This document shows positions 12,623-24,758 of a DNA stretch of 64,000 bases, piece after piece (the first letter of the stretch is position 1; each line of letters opens with the position of its first letter). The position numbers were made by a program, and so were the translations under genes. The DNA is from Neurospora intermedia (lineage: Eukaryota > Ascomycota > Sordariomycetes > Sordariales > Sordariaceae), in NCBI GenBank assembly GCA_037102815.1, contig BTPP01000004.1, positions 4,030,001 through 4,094,000 on the forward strand. Reading direction: 5' to 3'. The notes below the pieces were generated by a model. It had not been told where the DNA came from. It saw only the letters and a list, made by a program, of their open reading frames with translations, and searched no databases.

Positions 12623-13692
12623 CGTGATGTTGGGAGGTAATGCTAACTACCCCGGCACTATGGAGGCGCTGTGCAGCCGAGGTAGATGACCGGACGTCCG
12701 AGACCCAATGTGTCCGGACAGGAGCGCAAGAAGTGTTGACAAATGCGGTTGCGGCGAGAGGAACGGGGAGAATAGAATCTGCTTCGCTTAAGATGTATCG
12801 TAGTTGTACAATAGTGCCAGAATGCAGGACTGGAAACCAGAAAATGTACCAATTAGGAACATGTGTCCTAATATAAACGAAAAGGAGGAACTCCGCCGCG
12901 TAGTCACTGGTGCCGGTCAACGATAAGTGATTCACGCGGAACTTGTTGGGATTTCAAGAGATGATCCCCGAGGTCCACGTGGGATCGATTTGGAGGACAG
13001 GTATTTGTAGCGACAGGGACTGATAACTTTGTAAGTTACAGAACCTCTGCTGCTAATCCTCCCGCCGTCCAGATCCAAGGGTATGTGAATAGTGACTGCG
13101 ATTTGCGAACAAGCAGAAAGTCAGCATCTGGAGTGCAACGCGCTCTGGAACCGGGGAAGCGACGATTGACGTCGATGGACACCCCACTATCAGCGCCACC
13201 CCGAACCCGACTGAGGACGGAACGTTCATGGTGCCTGCCGGCGTCACAAATTGCCCGAGCCAGCAACGACTGTGAGGGGACAATCAAAGGAAGTGCACGA
13301 GGTGGTCTGGGCGCAAGGCTGGGCCTGGACGGGGACGGGAAGCGCAAGGAAGCAACCCCACATGTGAGATCTGTAGAGGACAGAGGTAGGTACGTATCTC
13401 CCTTTTTGGGTTGAGCTTGGCGGTTCCTAGCGTTGGGCGCGCAGACTGGGTGCGGATTGCCAGCCGCTTGCCAGCCGGGATGAGCCGTGGCGGCTGTTAA
13501 CCCTACTCGGCCAGCCACTCAGAAGCGGTAGAGGGCAGCCCACCAAGGAATTCGCAAAAAAAGTAGCTGTGCCGGTCGAATTTCCCCCCATCTTTTTGAA
13601 AAGTCCGGTGAACACCGCGAGAAGGTATCCCACTCCATCCTCCTCAGCAGCACAATTGAAGCCCTCAGGACCTTCATAGCCAAATCGCAAAA
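12623..13692. other. divergent promoter region, myotubularin / ribosomal protein S3
   Basis: This 1.07 kb region lies between start codons of opposite genes. An AGGTAGGTAC word is at about 13384-13393. The stretch before 13693 is pyrimidine-rich, as expected for a ribosomal protein gene. No further gene was seen. Confidence 0.5.
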
Positions 13693-14742
13693 ATGGCTGT
13701 TCCCGGCACCCAGATGTAAGCAACCAGAGCAAACCAAGAGCATGGAAGCCTCCTACATGTCTACTACACGTCTTCACGACTGTCTACACGTCGGTGCGAT
13801 CTGCTGCTGCTGTGGGGGTGCAAATGCAAAACGAAGGCGTTCAGTCACGAAGCCGGGAGATATGCTGCCCGCTTGTTGCAGCAGATTCAGCCGACGGGGT
13901 GGGATTTAGAAAGTGGTGGCTTGGAAAATATGGCAAAAGCGGCGTTGATGCTGACTGCTTCTCTTTCTGTCTACAGTTCCAAGCGCAGAAAGTTCGTCGC
14001 TGATGGCGTTTTCTACGCCGAGCTGAACGAGTTCTTCCAGCGCGAGCTCGCTGAGGAGGGCTACTCCGGTGTCGAGGTCCGCGTTACCCCGACCGTCACC
14101 GACATCATCATCCGCGCCACCCACACCCAGGAGGTTCTCGGCGAGCAGGGTCGCCGCATCCGTGAGCTCACCTCGCTCATCCAGAAGCGCTTCAAGTTCC
14201 CCGAGAACTCTGTCTCCCTCTACGCCGCCAAGGTCCAGAACCGCGGTCTCTCCGCCGTCGCTCAGTGCGAGTCCCTCCGCTACAAGCTTCTCAACGGTCT
14301 TGCCGTCCGTCGTGCCTGCTATGGTGTCCTCCGCTTCATCATGGAGTCCGGCGCCAAGGGTTGCGAGGTCGTCGTTTCCGGCAAGCTCCGCGCTGCTCGC
14401 GCCAAGTCCATGAAGTTCACCGATGGCTTCATGATCCACTCCGGTCAGCCCGCTAAGGACTTCATCGACTCTGCCACTCGCCACGTTCTCCTTCGCCAGG
14501 GTGTCCTCGGTATCAAGGTCAAGATCATGCGCGGCTCTGACCCCGAGGGCAAGTCCGGCCCCCAGAAGTCTCTCCCTGACGCCGTCACCATCATCGAGCC
14601 CAAGGAGGAGCAGCCCGTTACCCAGCCCATCAGCCAGGATTACGGCGCTAAGGCCGCTCAGGTCCAGGCTGCCGCTGAGGCTGCCCGCCAGGAGGAGCAG
14701 GCCGGTGAGGAGGAGGCCGCTGCTCCTGCCGCTGAGGAGTAG
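13693..14742 (+). CDS. rps3: 40S ribosomal protein S3 (uS3)
   Basis: Exons are 13693-13715 and 13977-14742, 262 residues. The first exon encodes MAVPGTQI and joins to [16 protein letters not shown], the conserved uS3 opening. The 261-nt intron is the longest among the single-isoform junctions with strong signals in this window; long first introns are common in fungal ribosomal protein genes. The type II KH domain lies at about residues 22-95 with its GXXG loop as GEQG; the universally conserved [25 protein letters not shown] and IMHSG-like MIHSGQP segments follow. uS3 sits at the mRNA entry channel of the small subunit. The C-terminus is Ala/Glu-rich ([19 protein letters not shown]). Codon use is strongly biased to C-ending codons, as expected for a highly expressed gene. 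Frames that start inside the intron and read into exon 2 are not the real N-terminus. Confidence 0.98.
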
Positions 14743-16645
14743 GATAACCTCAACGTCGGGTCAAATGAGGTTTTGCCTTCGATCGAGGTGCCTGTGTCTT
14801 TCGACGAGCCTGAGGTCGCTCCTGTGGCGGAGTTCCATTTTGCCGCGGACGGTACTTCCGTTGTCTGGTAAAGGCCGCTGGGTTTGGGCGGGGTCTTTTT
14901 TCAATGTGCTTGCAAGCCCAAACAAACACTGGGTTGCGGAAATGGATGGGTTCACTTTGGCGTCAACTATGGTCATAGCACATTTGCATTAAGACTTGCG
15001 AAAAGGGGAAATGGCGGACGGATTGTTGCTTGGGATTATAATTGTTTTTTTGTAACCCCACGATCAAAGCAGCAACGTCGGGATATTCCTGACTTCGCCA
15101 GGGAAATAAGATACCTGAACAAGCCCTCCTTCCTTGCCTTGTTTTGCGATTGCTAATTGTGCCATATTTTTTTATGTGATGATGGAGACGATTAATGGAA
15201 CATAGGCACTGACCCAAGTGAGGCATGTGAAGACACGTCCGTACGTTTGTTCATATGATATCATGGCCTACGTCGGGACATGGAATGTAAGCAGGTAAAC
15301 ATCAGCCACTGTCAGCTCAAGGGCAACGCCCCACAAAGATCCAGCCGTTCAAGATTTCCTATCTCTCAATAGCTTCACACCAAACATTTGACGAACACAG
15401 GAGGACTTAGAAACGTTAACATACACTTGGTGAGCTCTGTCCTCACTCGCTCCGACGTTGTTTTGAAATACACAGTTACCAAGACTTTGGATGTTCAAGC
15501 TGACCGACTCCTGCTCAATCGTTCAAGACTTGACACAGAAATACTTCGAGACAAGTAACCTGGATCCCGTTCTGGCACCCAGTCCCGAGTTTTGAGTTTA
15601 GAAAGAGAGGAAAAGGATATAGATGTTTTAGGGAAAGAAGAAGCTACTTGGGAGTACAATAGTATATAGTGCCTAGGGGCAGTCAGAAGTCGAAAAGGTT
15701 AGGAACATGTGGGCGGTGCCATGAAGGCGTAACACATCGTAAGGCACCCGCTCGTACTTGGAACCGAGAAGAAACAAGGTAGAAATACTTTACACTTTGT
15801 ACTTATCTCACGGAGAAGAAGAAAAAGAAAAGTCACGGCACGCATAACACTTTTCTTGTTGTATTGGTTTCTCAATCATCCATCCGTCTTGGTCCCCGTA
15901 TATAGATGATTCCCTTGTGATTTCCCTCCCCCTCCTCTTCCTCCTCCTCACTCCCATATGTTGTCTATATCTCCGTCCGGTCTTTGCTCTGCTTAATCTG
16001 AAAGGTGCTGTGTTGTGTGTATAGATCGACAATCAATTCGCTCCATTCGTTACAGATTTTGGGGTGCCTCGGGTTCTTCTTCACTTATGCGCCCCTCTTG
16101 ATACCCGCCTCTTCGTTTACCCTGAAGACTTTCAAGGTATACACTCAGATAAATCCTCAACTATCCCTTCAGAAGAGGGAACTCTCCTTGAAGCAGACCT
16201 CGAGACTGCGGTCTCGGATTAGGCAAGTTCGGTTGAACTTGGTGGTGGGGCCCATACACCGATTCCCACCGTTTTTTTTGTTTTGTTTCTCGTGCTCGAC
16301 ATCGTGGTAGAGTGGGAGGTGAACTTCTCGTCCGTTGCACTAAAGGCTAGGCGTGCATCTGTGGAAGTAGATAGCGTAGGTAGAATGGTTTGGTACATAA
16401 GGATCTGGACTGCCCCTTGAGCCCATGCCTTGCTTGCCCGCCTCTCTCTTTGTAGACCGGCAAACGTTTAACAGAGAAATGCAACAACCGACATGCCCCC
16501 CTTTAGGTCCCCAAATAGCCTAGTCGGTCTATTGTACGTGATGAAGAAGAATATGCGAAGTAAAACAGGAGAGAGAAGAAAACAAGGAAAATGGAAAGGG
16601 TTAAGAAAAACCTTTGCTCGGCTTGGTGTTATCGGGGTATCGTAT
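14743..16645. other. convergent intergenic region, 1.9 kb
   Basis: It lies between the 3' ends of S3 (+) and the NIPA transporter (-). The sequence is AT-richer than the genes and holds only short frames without coding character. Long 3' UTRs may fill part of it. No RNA gene or repeat was recognised. Confidence 0.5.
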
Positions 16646-18397
16646 TCATCTCTCTCCAGACTTTTTCCTGTTTTGCATCTCTATTGAATCGCCGACCGCG
16701 TGTTTTTTCCCGTTAGGGGCGAGACGCCCCCCTTGTGTTGTTGATGTCGTCGTTGTGTTTCCATTGACTGGGCCTCCGTTGCTGTGTCTGAAGCTGCCGA
16801 TCATGGGCGAGCGGGGGTCGTCATCCTCCTCCTCTGAATCCTCGGCAAGATCGGCCAGCCCCAGCGCCTCTTCTTCGTCGTAAGCCCTCATAAGACTGTC
16901 GCGGTCGCGGTTGCTGCCTGTGCTCATACGTCCCAGTGAGCGCCGTCTCTCCATACTCATGCGGGTTTGCAGACCTGAGATCATGTCGGTACCAGTGGCA
17001 TCGCCGCGGCTCCGTCGTGCGAGGTGCTTGGTGCCATCCGGATCGCCGCGGCTTAGGTTGAGCAGGTAGACTCCGGTAAAAGTGACCAGGAAACCACAAA
17101 GAAGCGAGAGCGTGGCGACAGGCTCGGTAGTGTTGAAGCCCTTGAAGAGGATAAACGAGGCGCAAAGGGTAGCGGTGGTGAATGTGACGTAGTACAAAGG
17201 GTTGACACTACAGATGTATGTTAGCTGAATCCCCAGTGGTTTACCAGATCTTGGACCTTCAACACCTACATATTGGTAGGGAATTGGCTGAGTGCTTTGT
17301 TGAAGTAGTTCATCTGCGTCAGAATGCAGACGGCGGTGATGATCATAAAGACATAGGTCGACGGATGGGTGAATTGGTTGTTGCCCGCGAAGGTCAACTT
17401 CAGCGCAATGCCAAAGGCCTTGACAGCCATGACCGATATCGAACCCACGGTGGAGCAAATACTAAGATAGACGAGGGGGTTTTTCTTGCCGTAGACCGGA
17501 GCGACCCTGTAGATCATGAACCCGGCAAAGCCACATACCAGAGCCGAGTAAAGGAGAAACCCTGGTAAATTCAGTTAGCCTAGGCACTGTGAAGCGAATC
17601 CGAGATCAGGAGCCAAGACATACCCGGCTGGATCGCATAGTTGAGAATTTGGTCGATCGTCTGGATATCCTCGTCAGGGGGAGCATGGAGGACAATGATG
17701 ACTGCGCCGATGAGACAGATGGCGCTTCCCAACTTGCCCAAGGTTCCAAGCTCTTCGTTGAGGAAGTACGATCCCAGTACAGCTCCTATTAGCACCGCCA
17801 GCGCACCTAGTGGAGTGACCAGAATGGCTGGAGCAAATGCGTATGCCGCAAAGTTGCAAATCTCGCCAGCAACCACTATAGGGGGAGAAAAAATGTTAGC
17901 CCTTTTGGTGTCTCTAGCAAAACCGTAATTTTTGGTTGTGGGTATTCCATACTGCATCCAATTCCCGCCCACCACATGGGATTCTTGAGGTATACGTAGC
18001 CATCTCCTTCGAAGCCGTGTCTCTCTTCTGCTTGATTCAATCCCTACGAGAAGCTGGTGTTAGCTAGCATGTTCTCTCGCTATGCATCTGGTATTCGCAG
18101 CCGAGGCATGTTTAAGTGTGGCCGGAGCGGACGAGATGCTGGTACGGTACCTTCTTTGTGATCACGAAACTCGTGCCTGCGTGGTGGAGTATGTTAGAGG
18201 CCATTGTCCCTGAACGTTATCTGGGGAATATGCAAGCATACCAATTGCTAAACTCGACGTCATGGCTAGCGCCAGACCGATATACCTGTCCACATATCCA
18301 TCAGTATGAATGATCTCCTCTCGACCGGAACCCAGGTCCTGGCTGTGATGGGGAGGCTGTTGCTCTGGCCTACTTTTCTTCCAACATCCACGACATC
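16646..18397 (-). CDS. NIPA-type magnesium transporter
   Basis: Seven minus-strand exons: 18375-18397, 18242-18285, 18151-18176, 17953-18043, 17624-17875, 17270-17561 and 16646-17207, 429 residues. The junctions rebuild MSWMLEE-KYIGLALAM, SSLAIG-TSFVITKK, GLNQAEERHGFEG and GIGC-MVAGEICNFAAYAFAP. The protein has about nine hydrophobic segments, including YIGLALAMTSSLAIGTSFVI, APAILVTPLGALAVLIGAVL, LGSAICLIGAVIIVLHAP and ATLSLLCGFLVTFTGVYLL. These place it in the NIPA (DUF803) branch of the drug/metabolite transporter superfamily, whose animal members move Mg2+. The C-terminal 150 residues are a cytosolic-looking, Ser/Arg then acidic tail (DLAEDSEEEDDD). The first three coding exons are only 23, 44 and 26 nt. 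The substrate is inferred from the family; the transporter class is secure. Confidence 0.93.
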
Positions 18398-19524
18398 TTG
18401 AATCAAACGAGTGTAACGACAGCTAAGAATTGCGCTGCACAGTAGTTCGTAAGGTAGCCGTGGTGGCTGTTGGTCTCTCCCAAGTTCGAATGGAGAGCAA
18501 AATCGGGACTCGCGCCGGGCGAGGTTTACGAAGAGAAAGGAATTCCGAGGCTTAGTTGGTCGTCGTGAGGTTTGGATGCATCCGCTACGCGCCCGGAAGC
18601 GAACGGCAGACAATGGTAACGGATGGGGGCAATCGGTACGTGTAAAGAGCGACGACGGCGAGAGTTGTCAAGCTGTGTGTGTGTGTTTTGCAGGCCCTCC
18701 CTAAGGTCAGATCAGGGTGGTTTCGCTCGTTCGAAATCGGTTGTGTAAGGCAAGGTGTCGTCGTGCGTCTTGGAGTTTTGGACGTTGGTGGTGGCGGCGG
18801 TGGTGGTGCCTCCTCAGTGGTGCCCTGAGGCAAGGTTGCTGTTGGGGAATCTCCGGTTCTTCGAACGGTGTTTTAGCGCGCAGGGTACGTGGGCGGCCCA
18901 GGTATAAAGGCAACTAAGTGAAGGTCGTAGCGTTTGATGAATTGTGCTAGGAAAAATCCGTAGCACTTTCCAGTGTCACGGCAGCGGGCCAGGTGGTTTC
19001 AATTCGAGGGGCACCTGTTTCTGTTGCTGGAATCTCTGTGTGTTCCTGGGGGGTTGTGGTCGCTGTCGATGGGTGCGTCGGCGCTGTGGTGAGGCCAAGT
19101 GCAGTGTCTGGGTGCAGTGTCGAGCCAGTGGTGGAGGGAGAAACCATGGAGCCAAAACGTTTCAAGAATCACAAGAGGCGTGGATTCGGCACCCCTGTCG
19201 GAGATGTGGTCGAACCCCTGGATATAAGTATGGCAACCTGGTCACTCTCAAGACTGGGAGGGTGCCCGTACCTGTTAGTCAGCCACTCAAAACCCCATCC
19301 CAAAGCGCCCGAGCTGGGCCAGGACCACTTGCTTCCTTGCATATCTATAAGTATGTACGTACGTGCTTAAGATGGGAAATGTCTAGGTGTCCAGGGCATG
19401 CTGTCCGAGCACGCTACTTGAAAACAAGTTGATGTTTGCCGACGAACGCGTGTGTACAGTCAGGTAAAAAGTATTGGCGATGGCTGTATCAGACGAACAC
19501 GCTGGTCAGCCTCGGCCATCACAG

Positions 19525-19659
19525 TCACTTGGGATTTTCCATGCGCAGCGCGACCTGCAGTTCGAATGTAGAAGGATATTTTTCGTAGCCTCGTCCGTGC
19601 TGCCCGTCCAGCGCCTTCCTATATTTGTCCTCCAGCAGGTGGACCTTATTCTGGTACTC
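19525..19659 (-). other. coding-like fragment or last exon of an unrecognised gene
   Basis: On the minus strand a 45-codon open stretch begins EYQNKVHLLEDKYRKALDG and ends FELQVALRMENPK-stop. It has mixed amphipathic composition and mostly G/C-ending codons, unlike the surrounding sequence. It has no ATG near its start, and an in-frame stop lies two codons upstream, so it would need an upstream exon. An exon-like piece about 330 nt further upstream (near 19998-20058) has a TTTCGTAG acceptor and GTAAGT donor. It may be the last exon of a small gene, a relic, or chance. I do not recognise the protein. Confidence 0.25.
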
Positions 19660-19924
19660 GACTCAAGGGATGGAACGAAGTTGAGCTGCGTTAGTTGGTG
19701 TTAAGCTCGGGAGCATTCCTTCCCTTGTTCCTCGACATCAGGGTGGATTCGCTGCGAGTGTGTCTGACCTTCCATTGATCTTTCCAAATTTGGTTGTTGT
19801 AGGCCCGAAAGGGTCATTGCCCCGCACTTTTATTTTAGTCTTGGTGACTTCATTCCCTGTGCCTGGCATACCTCGAGGTATAGTTGAGAGTCTAAACATG
19901 CTGATATGTGTGTATAAGATAGGG

Positions 19925-19928
<4 letters not shown>

Positions 19929-19966
<38 letters not shown>

Positions 19967-19975
19967 ATTCTATGC
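19929..19975. repeat. 47-nt poly(T) tract (poly(A) on the minus strand)
   Basis: An uninterrupted run of 47 T between AGGGGCCC and GATTC. It is the longest homopolymer in the window. It could be simple slippage or the A-tail of a retroposed sequence on the minus strand; no matching target-site duplication was seen. Confidence 0.9.
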
Positions 19976-21716
19976 TTCAAAACCCCTGTGGTATGGTACT
20001 TACGCACTGAGATGATGATGTACTTCTCCAGCAAACGTTCTGAGCGTTCCATCCGCATACCTACGAAAGAAACAAGATCCAGATGACCTGAGCTTTATAA
20101 GCGGCCCAAGTTAAAACGTGACTCTGGAAGCGCCGGGACATGTGCATTCGTCGAAACACACTCTTCCTCCGCTGTCCTCCGTCCCGCGTCTCCAATGTTA
20201 TCCACTTCTCTCGAAAACCCACGCCGACGGGGTCCGACGCAGGCCGCGGGAAGCCTCCATCGATCACATCACCGTGCGTGTCACAGCAATTACCTGCAGT
20301 TGAGCAAAATAGCTAGTCGCATAACCTACACATAGTTGGTAACTGATCGCCATACCAGAAGCAATGGGTTCACACTAGTGTGAAGTTAAACCCAGATCCG
20401 TTACGGGGAGAAGCGATTTGATAAGATTCCGTCCCGTCCTCCTCCCGGTCTCCGGGAAAGGGGTTTCTTAATCAATCACTGATGTCAGTATACGAAGAAG
20501 GGGTAATTTTGTTCCTGGTATTGGTTGTCATCAACTGCTACGTGGTAACCTGGCAAAGCATGCAGTACGCATCTTCGAAGCTTATGTTGCCAGGAAATGC
20601 AAAATAATTTACAGTTGAGGTCCGGCTGTGGCGAAGCAAAACATTACGAATGCTGTGGAGTCCTCTCACTGAGAGCTGCGTGTGTTTGGGGCTTCCTATT
20701 TCCACCACAACGTGGCCAGATCGACATTCACGGCCTTGCATCCAGGTTCATCTAGCATTTTGGCTCTGATGACTCTCTGCCATTGGGATATTAGAAGACT
20801 CAATGTTCATCCACATCCCCATCTAAACTGATAACTGACCCCCAACTACACTACAAGTAAGTATCCGATTTTCCTTACGTGGTTCGCCTTCGCTATCTTT
20901 TCTCAACGCCTATTTTGGTTTTGCAGAACCCGTATCCACCCATCCCAAACCGAATGCGCCACCTCAAACAGAAAAGCTCTACATACCTCGTTAAAAACCC
21001 CGCTCCAACCACATGTTGCATAGTCTCGACTGCTATGACCACATGTTGCCCGGATATATCCACCAGATTTCAATGCACCTCTGAAGCCTCGAGGGCTCCT
21101 AAAGATAGTCTAGCCGTGTCCCACCACCGTTCTACCAAACGCCAACAAATACTATAGTACAGACCGAAGTATACACCATAAAATATGCTAAATGACCTTA
21201 GGGAGAGAAGTCCCAAGTATGCAGTTTACGATTGCAAAGATAACCAGCAATCCCTGAGGTACCCCATGTATTTTGGTTTGTTCAGCAGAATTGCGCTTCT
21301 TCGGGCGACATGTCCCCCAGGCCGTCCCAGAATTTTCGATTGTCAATGCCCGCTGTATGCAGGCTGAAGGTGGGCTGCGCTCTCGAGATCGTTGTCGCGA
21401 ATCCTGGTGTTAAGTGTTGCCGATTGGGTGAAGAATAATGAAGTAGAGGGACACGACGTGTCCCATCGAGTACGGCCGATCCGTTTCAACTTACCTTACC
21501 ATTCTTGAAGCTTCAAGCTTCTCTCAGCGCACAATCGTGGTCGGTTCTTCGACCACGAACAACCAAGAACATCAAGAGCAACTCACAAAATACAAGGCTG
21601 ATCCACAGCGGTTAGAGGGGAAGGGGAGGAGAAGGGGGAAATGGGGCTGGGAAGATTGAAAAAAGGGGCATGGAGGTGTTGGGGTGATGCTATATTCAAG
21701 GCCAGAGTTTGGCCGA

Positions 21717-24700
21717 TCAGGTCCGACGACGCTTGACATCTATAGTCCTGATTAGCAAGATGTTTTCCCGTACGGATTATTCGTTGAACTTACCGGCCTC
21801 TTCGGCATCCTCATCCAGGTCATCAGTCCGACCTCTCTTTGCTGTGAGGGGGGGTTGGTCTTGAGAAGTTGTAGTCTGCTGTGTAAAATCATTGTTGTCC
21901 TCCTCTCCATCGTCTCCCCATCCGATTTCGTCGTCATCTTGAGCGTTGCTGAACTCATGTATATGACCTTCTGTTTCGAACGATGCATCCTGTTCCTCGT
22001 TTTCGTCGTAGTCAATCTCGTCGCCGCTCATGGTATTGGTTGTGCTCGTGCGGTTGGCCGATTCTTCGGCTGTAAACTCCTGAGCACTTTCTTCGGTCTG
22101 GTCCTTGGGGTCGGCGGTGTTGACTGTGAGATGCGATGTCTCATGGGTATACTCGATATCGATCGCGTTTTCTACCTCAGTATAGTCGTCCACGTTAGGG
22201 CCGTCGTCAGTGTACTGCTCCTGCATGGCGGTGGAGTCGAGATTGCGCGAAGTACTGATTTCGTTGTTTCCTTGATAGGACATGTCAGCATCATCGTAGT
22301 CAGAGAAGGTGACGCTTAAATGGGAGTCTTTGTGGGAATAAAAACGACTGCCACTGCTTCGGTGGGGTGCAGAGAAGTTGACGGGGCTATTGGATTTCTT
22401 GATGCATGGTGAGTCGGAGCGGAAAGGAGATAACGTTGCAAGACCGTGGTGCTGATTGGGTCGCAGTTCAACTGCAAGTTGGCTTCCGCCGGACACGTTG
22501 TCCGAGGACCTGCTAGTATGGAGTGGCGACATTGTCCCATCCATTTGTTCGGACCTCATTTTCTTTACCCCGTGGACTAGGTCGGAGAACACGGACTTCC
22601 GTTTAAGACCAGGCATGGCATAGTTTGGGCCTTCGTCATCCGTGTAGTCAATGAGATCGTCATCCTTGGCTTCGCCTGTGTGCAAAACGACCATGGGGCC
22701 GTGTGTGCTGGGGTTGTGTGTGGTTGAGGAGAAGAGAAAAGGGTATTTACCAGTTCGCTTGTCGTCACGGCCGAGCACTGCGTTACCTTCAGTAGACCCC
22801 TCCGTGATGTCGAGGGAGAAGTTGCCGTCATCCAACGTCTGTCTGAGTGTCAAGTCTTCACCAAGCTCTTCCGCACCCGCTGTACGATCAATTTCATGAT
22901 CGTCTTGCTCCTCAGCCTCAGCCTCTTCATGATGCTCGATGTACTCGTCCTCATCATAAACCTCCTCCTCTTTCTCCTCGTTGATAATTTCGGTATGATC
23001 ACCGTTTTCCGGCTGAGGTTCGTCCGTAGCAGACTTGGTTTCAGGAGCAAGCTCCAAATCACTGCTCGTCCCCTCAAGGCCGGGCTGAAATTCTCCCCGA
23101 TCACCGTCCATCTCATGCTTGACATCAACGATGCCTGCCGGGCCATGAGAGGATTCACTGGCATCAAAGTGACTTGACCCGTTAATCTCTGCAGATGGCT
23201 CTGCTTGGGCAGCTTGATCGACGTTGTCTGCTAGCGAGAATTGCTCGGTATGACACTCATTCTCAAGGACATCCTCGGTGACCTGACGTTCCGTGGGTTC
23301 CTCTGATGCTTCCTTCTGGATGTGTCCAGCTGAGACGGTAACATCCCTAACCTCGGCTACATTCACGCTGACTTGGACGTCTTCAGCAACCTCGACATCC
23401 TCTGCAACTTCGATATTCTCGGTGAGCTCAATGACCTCTGGCTCTTCGTCATTTTCTTTCCCTTCTCGGTCTTGATCCTGCTGGCCTTCCTCGTCTTGAT
23501 GCTCTTGGTCATCAAATTCAGCATCCTGGACATCCTCATGATCACCATCATCTTCGAGGCCTTCGTTGTCATTGTCATTATAGTCTTCAATGTCCTGTTC
23601 GTCATCCAGATATTCATCCTCCCCGGAGGCATCTGAGTAATCGGGAGAGTAGTCTGCTCCACTCCAGATGCCCGCCTCCTCGAGCAAGTCCAGGAACCGG
23701 CCCTCGGGGTCCGGACGGACCAAAAGATTGAGCGTTAATGATGTCTCTGTGACGATTCCTTTAGCTAGAAGGACGTTGTAGCAGTAAATAATCTGATGAA
23801 AGCTGCGCTGCAAAAAGTCCTTGCTGGACCTTTCGCCAAAGTTCAAATCAAGTGAGTCAATAACGATGACCAGTTCTTCTCCGGGTGTTAATTCCGAGGC
23901 AATGACAGAGCGGATAGATGCAAGTAATTCCGACAACGGGGCGGTTGCGATCTCAGTATCGGTGAGGAAGTAGGTCTCAGGATCCATGTCCGAGTTCCCA
24001 AAGAGGGCATAACTGCCACCATCATACTGGACTGTGATATCTGTGATGCTGAATGCAGCATCATCAACAATGGCCTCATCATGGTCAATCTGGCTTTCCT
24101 CGAGCTGGCGATCCCCGCTCACGGCCTCGCCCGCTTGTTCAGCTCCCGAGACAGCTGTATCCAGAGGGTTGGTAGCTGCAACGCCACCGGCGTCCAAACC
24201 GACATCGGTCTCGGCAACTTGTTCAGTAGCCTCCTGATCAACAGGGTTCTTTGTCTCGGCCTCACGCCCGATCGGCTGCTCTTCCACATCGTCGCCCATT
24301 TTGGACTCAGCAAGATCAATCTGGACGTCCTGGGCTTCCTGTTCCGATTCACGGAGATCTGGATTCTCGTCATTTGCAGACGGCGTTTTTGATGTAGTGG
24401 TACCTTCAGGCTCGTGTTCAGTAACAGCCTCTTCTGCAACGCCCTCCTCCTCTTCATAACCTATCTCGTCATTGTATGCCATGGAGACATCCTGAGCATC
24501 TTGCTCGGCACCACCTGCCGCCTCTGCTTGCTCATCGTTGGTAATATGTTGAGCCTCGAGGTCATCGACAGCGACTTCAACATCGGCTGTGGCGGGTTGG
24601 GCATCAAGATCGATCGTCTGGTACTCATCTTCCTTGTCATGTAGGTCGTCGAGTTCTAAGACAAGCTCGTCGGCTTGCATGCTGGCATCTAGCATCAAGT

Positions 24701-24758
24701 CATCGTCAAATACCGCCTTCCCCGCCTCGGCACGAACGTCGAAGCTAACTTGCTCCAT
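21717..24758 (-). CDS. very acidic conserved fungal protein of unknown function
   Basis: Exons are 21794-24758 and a 23-nt last exon 21717-21739, 995 residues. The intron has a GTAAGT donor and CTATAG acceptor, and the last exon adds DVKRRRT after ...DAEEA. Most of the chain is disordered and rich in Glu/Asp, with serial EVAEDVEVAEDV-like repeats. One globular block at about residues 235-375 contains YALFGNSDMDPETYFLTDTE, ELVIVIDSLDLNFGERSSKDF and IIYCYNVLLAK, which reads like a small alpha/beta domain. The C-terminus combines AKRGRTDDLDEDAEEA with KRRRT, resembling a bipartite nuclear signal, so a nuclear or chromatin-associated role is possible, but that is inference. I know no named family for it. 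The ATG at 24758 is chosen because the frame upstream to 24782 has no other ATG. Confidence 0.85.

Larger units (their letters stand above)
18398..21716. other. gene-poor region, 3.3 kb
   Basis: It lies between two minus-strand genes. It contains the NIPA promoter, a 47-T tract at 19929-19975, a short coding-like fragment on the minus strand at 19525-19659, and exon-like pieces near 19985-20060. No complete gene could be assembled. Confidence 0.45.

Noticed and set aside
13716-13976. snoRNA hosted in the long S3 intron
   Set aside because: Ribosomal protein introns often host snoRNAs, but I saw no convincing RUGAUGA/CUGA box pair or H/ACA fold; the GATGCTGAC near the end fits the intron branch site.
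13906-14484. 192-codon minus-strand frame opposite ribosomal protein S3
   Set aside because: It is a shadow of the strongly biased S3 codons; S3 is unmistakable on the plus strand.
19929-19975. poly(T) tract as the tail of a LINE or processed gene copy
   Set aside because: No reverse-transcriptase sequence, target-site duplication or recognisable source transcript was seen; simple slippage is enough.
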